From contig OW285192.1 of the NCBI GenBank assembly GCA_935421135.1, forward strand, positions 18,081,001 through 18,145,000: a DNA stretch of 64,000 nt, given 5' to 3'. Made by a program: the position numbers and the translations under genes. Below the pieces are notes generated by a model. The model saw nothing but the letters and a program-made list of their open reading frames with translations, was not told where the DNA came from and did no database searches. Every line of letters starts with the position of its first letter. The first letter of the stretch is position 1. Below are positions 30,001 to 34,926 of the stretch, piece by piece. This DNA comes from Bugulina stolonifera. Lineage: Eukaryota; Bryozoa; Gymnolaemata; Cheilostomatida; Bugulidae.

Positions 30001-33000
30001 TTACCCTGCTCACCAGATCATTCCTTCTTTCCAACAAACATTCGAGTTCAACTATGTCTTTATCAATGTCAGGAAAGTTACTTGCTGACAGTATTGGAAC
30101 TAGCCTGTAATCAACACAGTGAGTACATCATAAGATACAAATACGATAAAAACATAAAATGCTTTAGAAATAAAACTTGGCGGTTTTAAACGAAAAGAAA
30201 CTTTGACCATGCAAACATACATAAAAGTACACCAGGTTAGCTCAGCTGCATTAGGTAGGGGTGAGTTTGTGTCTAATGAAGTTAGCATCAGTCCCACCAA
30301 TCTTTTAGATTTAGCCTGGGAAAAGGGGGGGGGGCTTGAAAGAGTGAATAAACTAAATACAGTAATACAAATATCTTGGATAGACCAGATCAGTCAATTG
30401 ATTATTTTAGAAATAAACTTTATGATGGAATTATTGTTTGCATTTTCGCAGGATATGTATATTGTAAATTCAAAATTATATTTGAATATGTACATTGTAG
30501 ATGATTTAATACAACAGTACAATAACTTCACATTTTTACAAAGTTAATTGTGACCGATTGTCAAAACTAAATTTAATACTAACTGAAATTTAGTTTCACC
30601 AGTATTGTAATATAAATATAAATATATGTTAAAATCATAATGATATGATAATCATTTAGATTATTATATTAAATTATATCATAATATAACCTAATTAACA
30701 TTATAATAATATGAAATATCATAATCACATGACTTCCTTTTTTTGTATTATAAGTTATCTAACTCTTTTTATCATTTAAAAAATTAATATAAATATTATA
30801 ATAATATTTAATTTCAAGCCTAATCATTTGTTTTTTAAACGAAATAAATAAAAAAAAGAGTACATATATTAAATGCTTACTATGCTGAGTATTGTGGTAG
30901 CTGACAATCTGGCCATAAACTAAGCTCATATTCTTTAGAAAATGAAATTTATGAAATGAAAATCCAAATTTCGAACGCCATTCTTAGCATTTCTGCGCAC
31001 TATGAATTCTCAACTCAATCCATAGACATAGACGAAGATAGATAGTATAGTACCTTGCTACTTGCAATAACTCTGTGATCAATTGTATTGTAAACAAAAT
31101 ACCACGTGCAGACCGCTAGCATGGTCATGTGACTTTGTTTTGTTTATAAAATTTGATGCTAGTATGATAATCCATAGTTTCGGATAAACAATGGCAGCTA
31201 TAAAAATAAAACTTTTTTCAAGGGTGTAATATAAATTGAAGGGTGCATGGTTGCAAGTAGTATATGCTCATGGATTATTTTTGCATTTTTCAGGCTACTT
31301 TTGAAAATATTCTCAAAAAACCAAACCTCTCTCTATACAACTTATATAAAAAAATTGCCGTTTAGGGTGTCTTCATTAAAAAAATCGTCCTAGGGCAGCA
31401 CATAGCGCATCGCGCGATGCATCATGGGAAGCAGCAATATGTTGAGAGCACAACTCCGCAACTTGTAACTTTCCTGCTGTCTTCATTTTAACACAAATCT
31501 ACATTTGCTGAGCAAGGTAATTAGTGACAGGGATCCTTTAATGAACCAGCATTACTGTAGTATGAATGAATATATGTACATGTAGTATAAATGAATATAT
31601 GTACATGTAGTATAAATGAATATATGTACATGTAGTATGAATGAATATATGTACATGTAGTATGAATGAATATATGTACATGTAGTATGAATGAATATAT
31701 GTACATGTAGTATAAATGAATATATGTACATGTAGTATAAATGAATATATGTACATTTAGTATGAATGAATATATGTACATGTAGTATGAATGAATATAT
31801 GTAGGCCTACATGTAGTATGAATGAATATATGTACATGTAGTATGAATGAATATATGTACATGTAGTATGAATGAATATATGTACATGTAGTATAAATGA
31901 ATATACATGTATGTACATGTAGTATAAATGAATATATGTACATGTAGTATAAATGAATATATGTACATGTAGTATGAATGAATATATGTACATGTAGTAT
32001 AAATGAATATACATGTATGTACATGTAGTATAAATGAATATATGTACATGTAGTATAAATGAATATATGTACATGTAGTATAAATGAATATATGTACATG
32101 TAGTATGAATGAATATATGTACATGTAGTATGAATGAATATATGTACATGTAGTATGAATGAATATATGTACATGTAGTATGAATGCAAAGTGTTTGGTT
32201 GAGAGGGGAATCTTTAGACAGACATTCCTGTCAGCTGATGAATGCAAAGTGGGGCGGTATTTCTTGTCCCTGACCCAAAGTGAAACCAAAATTAAAACAT
32301 ACTAGAGTTTTGGAGAAAACAGAAACCTATTTGGGCAGCAAATATTCTCTGCCAAACCAAATCTTAAGGAAGGAAAATTCCCCTCTAACCCTTCTGGTTG
32401 GGGGAAAATAAAACATGGTACAGTAGATAGACAAACAGACATATATGGTATAGTAGATAGACAAACAGACATACATGGTGCAGTAGATAGACAAACAGAC
32501 ATACATGGTGCAGTAGATAGACAAACAGACATACATAGTGCAGTAGATAGACAAACAGACATACATGGTGCAGTAGATAGACAAACAGACATACATGGTG
32601 CAGTAGATAGACAAACAGACATACATGGTGCAGTAGATAGACAAACAGACATACATGGTGCAGTAGATAGACAAACAGACATACATGGTGCAGTAGATAG
32701 ACAAACAGACATACATGGTGCAGTGGATAGACAAACAGACATACATGGTGCAGTAGATAGACAAACAGACATACATGGTGCAGTAGATAGGCAAACAGAC
32801 ATACATGGTGCAGTAGATAGACAAACAGACATACATGGTGCAGTAGATAGACAAACAGACATACATAGTGCAGTAGATAGACAAACAGACATACATGGTG
32901 CAGTAGATAGACAAACAGACATACATGGTGCAGTAGATAGACAAACAGACATACATGGTGCAGTAGATAGACAAACAGACATACATAGTGCAGTAGATAG

Positions 33001-33877
33001 ACAAACAGAAATTTCATTGATAAGGCAATAAAAATCATAATATAACCATGTACTTACCATTCACTTGCACCCCGTTTACTAGTAGCATGGCTGGTAGTAC
33101 TATCCTAGCCCACTGTAGACTGAAGGTTATAGTAGTGTATAAAGGAAGGAATATGTATGGACTTGGTAAACTAGCGTCTACTAGCATGCTGTCTCTCACC
33201 ACTAAACAGCTGTTTGTATAGAGGAATGCAGATATGATATCTGTGTAATTCCTGTGATCTATGTCTTTATAAGGCCATTGGGGTGTAGAAAGTGTGAAAC
33301 CAGCTGAAAAATGTATTACATACATTATGAGTGCTTTATTAGACATGATACACTAAATTGTCTAGAAATTGGGATACATGAGACACTGTTCTTTGCACAA
33401 GTCCATGTATTGCACTCACATAGTCATCAAGACTTATAGAGGGGTGTAATCCTCCATTGTGTGAATAGCAACAGAACAGCTATATAACAATGAAGAGCTA
33501 ACAAGCACACATGTATTGAAAGAAAAATCCTTTTTTTAATTTATGTTTTTATTTTCTGTAAAAGGCCTAAAAACTACTAGCTGCTAATTTTACTGGACTG
33601 AATTTTCTGCCTTGGATACAAAGTACAAGTATTGGGAGCTTTTTTAGCTTGACAAGGATCAACACGCTGATTGTACACTAAATAGCAGGTTTGAGTAGTT
33701 CAATGTACTTATTTTGTTATACTCACTTGAATTGAGTAGGTCTAAGCTGTCATTAACCAGTCTTGCTACAGTTATGTGATGGTCCTTTGGTCTTTGATAT
33801 ATCAGATGCGAGATTGTTTGATGACACGTGTAAATAACAGCCAAGAAATACTGCTTAATGTTCATAATCTGATACAT
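1..33877 (-). CDS. Gene A: giant extracellular LamG / fucolectin / multi-FN3 protein, 3' end outside the window
   Basis: I assembled about 61 exons by hand. Every junction except the first exon's own start agrees in reading phase, which is strong support for one gene. Visible order: first exon, unrecognised Cys region, Thr/Pro linker, laminin-G-like domain, second unrecognised Cys region, TSP1-like segment, two fucolectin-like (F5/8C-like) domains, then at least 21 FN3 domains running off the left edge. No transmembrane segment or stop codon is reached. The families are extracellular carbohydrate- or protein-binding modules, so a secreted or surface adhesion protein is inferred. Most domain borders are phase 1, the classic exon-shuffling phase. 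Introns in the FN3 array are roughly 100-900 bp and, apart from the repeats listed separately, I see nothing in them. Two short genes instead of one cannot be excluded at the 6.7-kb intron. Confidence 0.8.
95..626 (-). CDS. Gene A, FN3 domain 21 (canonical type)
   Basis: Exons 517-626 (110 bp) and 95-251 (157 bp; an alternative acceptor gives 257). Phases remain 1-0-1 but exon sizes leave the 92/199 pattern. The domain is a textbook FN3 (IMRWEEPLYTGGPITEYQ and IKALNDVGES). It resembles the third FN3 of gene B (both start APQ..PTNL), so it marks the end of the amplified array. Confidence 0.75.
861..1280 (-). CDS. Gene A, FN3 domain 20
   Basis: Exons 1,192-1,280 (89 bp) and 861-1,059, phases 1-0-1. 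Hallmarks RWNYTATW and SYCLDPIEY. The DCDQ Cys is replaced (YMDGYQTF), leaving the SYC cysteine without its usual partner. Confidence 0.77.
1456..2104 (-). CDS. Gene A, FN3 domain 19
   Basis: Exons 2,013-2,104 and 1,456-1,654, phases 1-0-1. The second exon is more divergent (VSVSNTYCSRDTVYLCQ, YLDCDQNY, SKNSAGES) and has a third Cys in place of the ELDG region. Confidence 0.78.
2270..2660 (-). CDS. Gene A, FN3 domain 18
   Basis: Exons 2,569-2,660 and 2,270-2,468, phases 1-0-1. First exon has EAPVSLAFSSVQQEV; second has the APPADSYC start and a KNSAG strand without the usual sequon. Confidence 0.8.
2830..3588 (-). CDS. Gene A, FN3 domain 17
   Basis: Exons 3,497-3,588 and 2,830-3,028, phases 1-0-1. 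Starts VPDSPDDL; the second exon ends NVSLTL. The inner intron is homologous along its length to that of domain 15. Confidence 0.8.
3762..4476 (-). CDS. Gene A, FN3 domain 16
   Basis: Exons 4,385-4,476 and 3,762-3,960, phases 1-0-1. Hallmarks RQEVSSGRNRW and NYSLYSKNSAG. The inner intron is interrupted 17 bp after its donor by a near-perfect 198-bp palindrome. Confidence 0.8.
4170..4367. repeat. Near-perfect 198-bp palindrome with TTAA ends (MITE-like)
   Basis: Arms 4,170-4,266 and 4,271-4,367 (97 bp each, about three mismatches) are separated by TTTA. Each outer end shows TTAA, the target of several DNA transposon groups. It lies in the inner intron of FN3 domain 16, 17 bp past the donor. 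Related domains lack it, so it is an insertion. Transcribed RNA would form a long hairpin. Confidence 0.8.
4572..4645. repeat. Inverted repeat, 25-bp arms
   Basis: Left arm 4,572-4,596 (CTGGTTCAATACAGAGC...) and right arm 4,621-4,645 pair with about four mismatches around a 24-bp loop. Lies between FN3 domains 15 and 16, 200 bp from the larger palindrome. Confidence 0.55.
5034..5766 (-). CDS. Gene A, FN3 domain 15
   Basis: Exons 5,675-5,766 and 5,034-5,232, phases 1-0-1. Nearly the same as domain 17 not only in both exons (SAVM-LNSGRNRW, NVSQTL) but also along most of the intron between them, which marks a recent duplication. The last donor is GTACGT. Confidence 0.8.
6005..6450 (-). CDS. Gene A, FN3 domain 14
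   Basis: Exons 6,359-6,450 and 6,005-6,203, phases 1-0-1. The second exon begins TPPADSYC instead of APPADSYC, and its strand motif is FNYTLSSKNSAG, so the usual NNS sequon is lost. Confidence 0.8.
6713..7374 (-). CDS. Gene A, FN3 domain 13
   Basis: Exons 7,283-7,374 and 6,713-6,911, phases 1-0-1. Starts VADPPTSV; the second exon has MYCSDVIDY and QSNNTAGIS, where a Thr keeps the N-glycosylation sequon. Partner of domain 9. Confidence 0.8.
7555..8237 (-). CDS. Gene A, FN3 domain 12
   Basis: Exons 8,146-8,237 and 7,555-7,753, phases 1-0-1. The first exon has a shifted motif (QQYHGGRNMWQYN). The second carries DIYCTESASY and YIDCDQPF. Partner of domain 8. Confidence 0.8.
8507..9077 (-). CDS. 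Gene A, FN3 domain 11
   Basis: Exons 8,986-9,077 and 8,507-8,705, phases 1-0-1. Hallmarks RWKYTAAW, NVDCDQPF and SNNSAGIS. Partner of domain 7 in the block duplication. Confidence 0.8.
9508..10144 (-). CDS. Gene A, FN3 domain 10
   Basis: Exons 10,053-10,144 and 9,508-9,706, phases 1-0-1. APPADSYC-type second exon; distinctive PLIEVTSLTT and an ending of SSAADTL. Confidence 0.78.
10318..11263 (-). CDS. Gene A, FN3 domain 9
   Basis: Exons 11,172-11,263 and 10,318-10,516, phases 1-0-1. Near-identical to domain 13: both have RWRYDIQW and the distinctive MYCSDVIDYVLELDG. The inner intron is about 650 bp and carries a degenerate extra copy of the exon's 3' end just past its donor. Confidence 0.8.
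11469..11926 (-). CDS. Gene A, FN3 domain 8
   Basis: Exons 11,835-11,926 and 11,469-11,667, phases 1-0-1. Near-identical to domain 12: both have MWQYNITW, the DIYCTESASY start and TIWSNNSAGIS. Confidence 0.8.
12066..12642 (-). CDS. Gene A, FN3 domain 7
   Basis: Exons 12,551-12,642 and 12,066-12,264, phases 1-0-1. The second exon is close to that of domain 11 (8,507-8,705): both end NVSDTL. It is part of a duplicated block of about four cassettes. Confidence 0.8.
13142..13582 (-). CDS. Gene A, FN3 domain 6
   Basis: Exons 13,491-13,582 and 13,142-13,340, phases 1-0-1. Its second exon belongs to the most amplified subtype, beginning APPADSYCTETTIY, but has diverged at several positions (ELDRVLL, TPTAKFY). 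Confidence 0.78.
13742..14355 (-). CDS. Gene A, FN3 domain 5
   Basis: Exons 14,264-14,355 and 13,742-13,940, phases 1-0-1. Hallmarks KWRYTAAW, YCLESIDY, YVDCQQSF and SNNSAGTS. The first donor is GTTAGT. Confidence 0.77.
14752..15514 (-). CDS. Gene A, FN3 domain 4
   Basis: Exons 15,426-15,514 (89 bp) and 14,752-14,950, phases 1-0-1. Hallmarks RWKYQMNW, HCMDTTLY and YVDCEQRF. The inner intron carries a low-complexity, cruciform-prone stretch (15,165-15,300). Confidence 0.75.
15165..15300. repeat. Low-complexity CATA/CATG stretch with inverted repeats
   Basis: Dense ACATACATGCATG words. Includes a perfect 11-bp inverted repeat TACTTGTCCAT (15,235-15,245) with ATGGACAAGTA (15,260-15,270). Open frames across it on both strands are a by-product. 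Confidence 0.6.
15788..16282 (-). CDS. Gene A, FN3 domain 3
   Basis: Exons 16,191-16,282 and 15,788-15,986, phases 1-0-1. Hallmarks QWEYTVSW, TCNETNSF, HVNCERTF and TKNSGGVS. It lacks the usual DCDQ and has NCER in its place. Confidence 0.75.
16521..17025 (-). CDS. Gene A, FN3 domain 2
   Basis: Exons 16,937-17,025 (89 bp) and 16,521-16,719 (199 bp), phases 1-0-1. Contains the cassette hallmarks RWKYSATW, YCEHTLEY and KAKNCAGES; the last has Cys where most copies have Ser, giving an extra unpaired Cys. Confidence 0.75.
17245..17867 (-). CDS. Gene A, FN3 domain 1 (divergent)
   Basis: Exons 17,750-17,867 and 17,245-17,444. The inner intron is phase 2, unlike the phase 0 of all later FN3 cassettes, so this copy is structurally older or of different origin. 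It shows the FN3 features ITYQFSVTCEI and a closing SNCSA, with a Cys pair near the end. Confidence 0.65.
18100..18797 (-). CDS. Gene A, fucolectin/F5-8C-like domain 2
   Basis: Two exons, 18,555-18,797 and 18,100-18,318. The first opens with YNYALYQNSSQTS and carries the WWSVTL strand; the second ends LKEVEIYGH, matching the family's closing strand. Extra Cys (VNCSTVVNC, SSQSC, EHCHAT, MRCDAP, RHFCVG) suggest added disulfides. The donor of the first exon is followed directly by a 19-bp minisatellite that repeats this same donor. Phases are 1-1-1. Confidence 0.72.
18415..18556 (-). repeat. 19-bp minisatellite made of 5' splice sites
   Basis: About seven units follow the donor of the fucolectin-2 first exon. 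On the minus strand each reads CT|GTAAGTAATCTCATGTA or a close variant, so each holds the same CT|GTAAGT donor as the true exon end (18,555). Confidence 0.85.
19156..19693 (-). CDS. Gene A, fucolectin/F5-8C-like domain 1
   Basis: Two exons, 19,493-19,693 and 19,156-19,377. The first has the family opening (EANLALGKPAVQSS) and the WWMVDLE strand; the second ends in the characteristic LSLTEVEVYGM. This is the fucolectin/tachylectin/pentraxin (FTP) variety of the F5/8 type C fold, whose members bind fucose or other glycans. The His/Arg triad of fucose binders is not evident, so ligand binding is uncertain. Phases are 1-1-1. Confidence 0.75.
19736..19825. repeat. About 16-bp tandem repeat, 4-5 units
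   Basis: Units of CTGAACTGGTGCACTT and shorter variants, in the intron before fucolectin domain 1. Confidence 0.7.
20076..20228 (-). CDS. Gene A, TSP1-like exon
   Basis: A single phase 1-1 exon of 153 bp encoding about 51 residues that start YWADWSCFPRGQSTRYRKNY. The W-x-x-W-S-C core and the following Gly/Arg strand recall the start of a thrombospondin type 1 repeat, although only two Cys are present instead of six. The call is therefore weak. It links the Cys-rich region to the fucolectin-like domains. Confidence 0.4.
20526..22814 (-). CDS. Gene A, four exons of a second unrecognised Cys-rich region
   Basis: Exons are 22,582-22,814, 21,433-21,598, 20,885-21,045 and 20,526-20,694, with phases 1-0, 0-1, 1-0 and 0-1, so the four look like two symmetric pairs, as in the FN3 cassettes. 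The first pair contains FCELSLCGTTF and KICDITVTL. The last exon is the richest in Cys (LPCCAREH, VCQECELYQHRC). Sequons are frequent. I do not recognise a family; beta-rich strands such as SVHVFLHFDN suggest a beta-sandwich. Confidence 0.55.
21599..22581. other. 983-bp intron of gene A with a weak tRNA-like block
   Basis: Only a short segment near 22,080-22,140 stands out: GATTTGGACCCAGATCC resembles a tRNA B-box region as in tRNA-derived SINEs. The rest shows nothing I can name. Confidence 0.3.
23061..24501 (-). CDS. Gene A, laminin-G / pentraxin-like (concanavalin-fold) domain
   Basis: Exons are 24,322-24,501, 23,525-23,840 and 23,061-23,224. The middle exon has the pattern of the LamG jelly-roll (ISLYMNTELLKG, LLRLQFSESAVAGVYF, resembling the 'lYvNG...' and 'lriG' strands of Laminin_G_3). 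The first exon supplies the opening strands (VTLCYWL, QATIDFKG). The intron between 23,525 and 23,224 appears to use a GC donor (AG|GCAAGT), which is the only boundary that keeps the phase (2 to 2). LamG-like domains bind glycans or proteins outside the cell. The C-terminal exon (ILDDLISYQL) may be a separate helical linker. Confidence 0.6.
23240..23321. repeat. Exact 41-bp tandem duplication
   Basis: Two adjacent identical copies starting CCAATGTATCCTTACAATAC, in the GC-AG intron of the LamG region, close to its acceptor. Confidence 0.8.
24687..24963 (-). CDS. Gene A, Thr/Ser/Pro-rich linker exon
   Basis: A 277-bp exon running from phase 0 to phase 1. The first third (NLQLLQEILDGLQNRN) is likely helical. 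The rest is rich in Thr, Pro and Ser (TTTPTAPP, TTTSTFTTTS), typical of O-glycosylated stalks. It separates the N-terminal region from the laminin-G-like domain. Confidence 0.65.
25235..26374 (-). CDS. Gene A, four small exons of an unrecognised Cys-containing region
   Basis: Exons are 26,249-26,374, 25,770-25,889, 25,529-25,594 and 25,235-25,344. All junctions are phase 1 until the last, which ends in phase 0. The product has Cys in each piece (HGKLC, NFTCADS, ECEIND and PQLCTL, FSCPSNHS and MVFSCANS) and several N-glycosylation sequons. The Cys spacing and the VMVFSC ending loosely recall a rhamnose-binding (SUEL) lectin, but I cannot support that call. The donor of the 25,770 exon is GTCAGT. 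Confidence 0.55.
26684..31541. mobile_element. Possible TTAA-flanked DNA transposon or large relic
   Basis: The two ends are inverted copies: TTAAAGGATCAGTGTCAC at 26,684 and, on the opposite strand, TTAAAGGATCCCTGTCAC ending at 31,541 (two mismatches in 18). TTAA at both ends fits piggyBac- or Kolobok-type target duplication. The interior (4.8 kb) has no convincing transposase frame; short frames at 29,145-29,333 and 30,203-30,547 are unassigned. It lies in the largest intron of gene A. Confidence 0.45.
31557..32186. repeat. 25-bp minisatellite, about 25 units
   Basis: Units of TAGTATGAATGAATATATGTACATG with A/G variation at one position and two longer units. Since 25 is not a multiple of 3, long frames arise in all phases and have no coding meaning. 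It starts just after the TTAA-flanked element. Confidence 0.9.
32417..33009. repeat. 30-bp minisatellite, about 20 units
   Basis: Units of CAGTAGATAGACAAACAGAC plus ATACATGGTG, highly uniform. As 30 is a multiple of 3, several frames stay open on both strands (for example a 10-residue CLSTAPCMSV repeat). It lies in the gene A intron, about 50 bp beyond a donor. Confidence 0.9.
33058..33303 (-). CDS. Gene A, N-terminal exon 2, unrecognised domain
   Basis: A phase 1-1 exon of 246 bp between a TTTTTCAG acceptor and a GTAAGT donor. It encodes about 82 residues rich in Leu, Tyr and Pro with a single Cys (TNSCLVV). I do not recognise the fold. The intron that follows is 6.7 kb long and starts with the 30-bp minisatellite about 50 bp past the donor. 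Confidence 0.6.
33727..33877 (-). CDS. Gene A, likely first coding exon
   Basis: An open frame begins with ATG at 33,877 (a second Met lies four codons on) and ends at a GTGAGT donor (33,725-33,726) in phase 1, which fits the next exon. The start MYQIMNIKQYFLAVIYTC has a short hydrophobic core but is not a convincing signal peptide. It must begin gene A, because the stop codon of gene B lies only about 0.5 kb upstream. The true start could be another Met or an unseen upstream exon. Confidence 0.45.
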
Positions 33878-34396
33878 TTCTATACCTCTAGCTTTATGTT
33901 TGTAAAATTAAATTGAAGTTGATTTTAATGGAAGGCAGCTTCAAACTCTATTGCATTGTTGACGGGATGCAATGCATAAAGACAAAATTATATGTAAGAT
34001 TTCACTGACAAAGTGTATTGATATATTCTATCTCATTCTTGACATAATGTACTAAAACGTAAAGTAAATGTGGAACAAACAATCATATATCTTGAATTAT
34101 TATTGTAACAATAGCTATTTGTAGAATCTGATAATAGTCTCAAATTTATGTAGTTCGCAAAAGAAATATTGCATCAATTTACATGTAGATCCAATACTAA
34201 ATCAATGACCCATTTGAAATAAATCTGCACTTTGGAGTATACGAGTATACACTCATGCATATGGTAGCCGGTTGGGCTGTTGTAGCATAGCATGTGGGAG
34301 GAATGTTATAGAGCATTTTGAACACAAGAAAGGAAACTGCCCCAGGGCGTGAAGCAGGGAATATTTGCCTAGCATTGTGTTATTCAACATTCTGTA
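33878..34396. other. Short spacer between genes A and B
   Basis: About 520 bp between the stop codon of gene B and the first coding exon of gene A. It should contain the 3' UTR of gene B and the promoter and 5' UTR of gene A. I see no clear AATAAA on the minus strand, no TATA box that I would defend, and no coding sequence. Confidence 0.4.
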
Positions 34397-34926
34397 CTAT
34401 TTTCTACCAGTGGGTTTGAGTTTCAGTATAGCTGCTTGAAGTTCCTTATTCCCAAAACCTGATGGCTCTGATTCCAGGGAATTTTCTCTGGGAACATCAA
34501 CCTGGACAGAACTTCGGTTTTCTTCAGAGCTTGTGTACCCATAATTCCTTGTTGCACAATATACATTAGCATAAGAATCTGCTTCAGCTCCTTGATCAAT
34601 ACTATTCATGTTAACATAAACCTGTTCACAAGAAATATTCTGGTAGATAGGACTTGTATCTTCAAATAGCTTAGGTGTCTGGATCGGTTCGGGTGTTTCA
34701 TCCCGACCTAAGCTGCACGGTGGATCATAAATAGGTTCTGTTGGCCTAGAAGACATAGTTGTACTAGTGAAAGATGACTCCGTATCTGCATGTGTCTCCA
34801 CCCTTTTATGTTTCTGGGTATTTTTCTTTTTCTTTCTTAATCTGTGTAGCACTGCCAGCAATATACCTACACCTATGACTAATACAGCTGCTGACAAAGT
34901 CCCAGCAATGATGGCAGGGATGGTAT
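34397..34926 (-). CDS. Gene B, transmembrane helix and tyrosine-motif cytoplasmic tail (terminal exon)
   Basis: A 530-bp terminal exon entered in phase 1. It starts with a 20-odd residue hydrophobic helix (AGTLSAAVLVIGVGILLAVL, about 34,845-34,905), then a stop-transfer RLRKKKKN, then a polar tail ending GRK and TAA. Tyr motifs: EPIYDPP (Tyr about 34,729), SPIYQNIS (34,645), EQVYVNMN (34,618) and DSYANVY (34,573). By known SH2 preferences, YxNx fits Grb2, YVNM also fits PI3K p85 (YxxM), and YDPP fits Crk/Nck. None is an ITAM or ITIM of standard form. Confidence 0.85.

Noticed and set aside
31521..32289. Long minus-strand open frames of up to 222 codons
   Set aside because: They are read-through of the 25-bp minisatellite; period not divisible by 3 gives the same repeat in all frames.
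32302..33060. Open frames of 217-252 codons on the minus strand and 102 on the plus strand
   Set aside because: All derive from the 30-bp minisatellite; several frames are equally open, and a gene A exon lies directly beside it.
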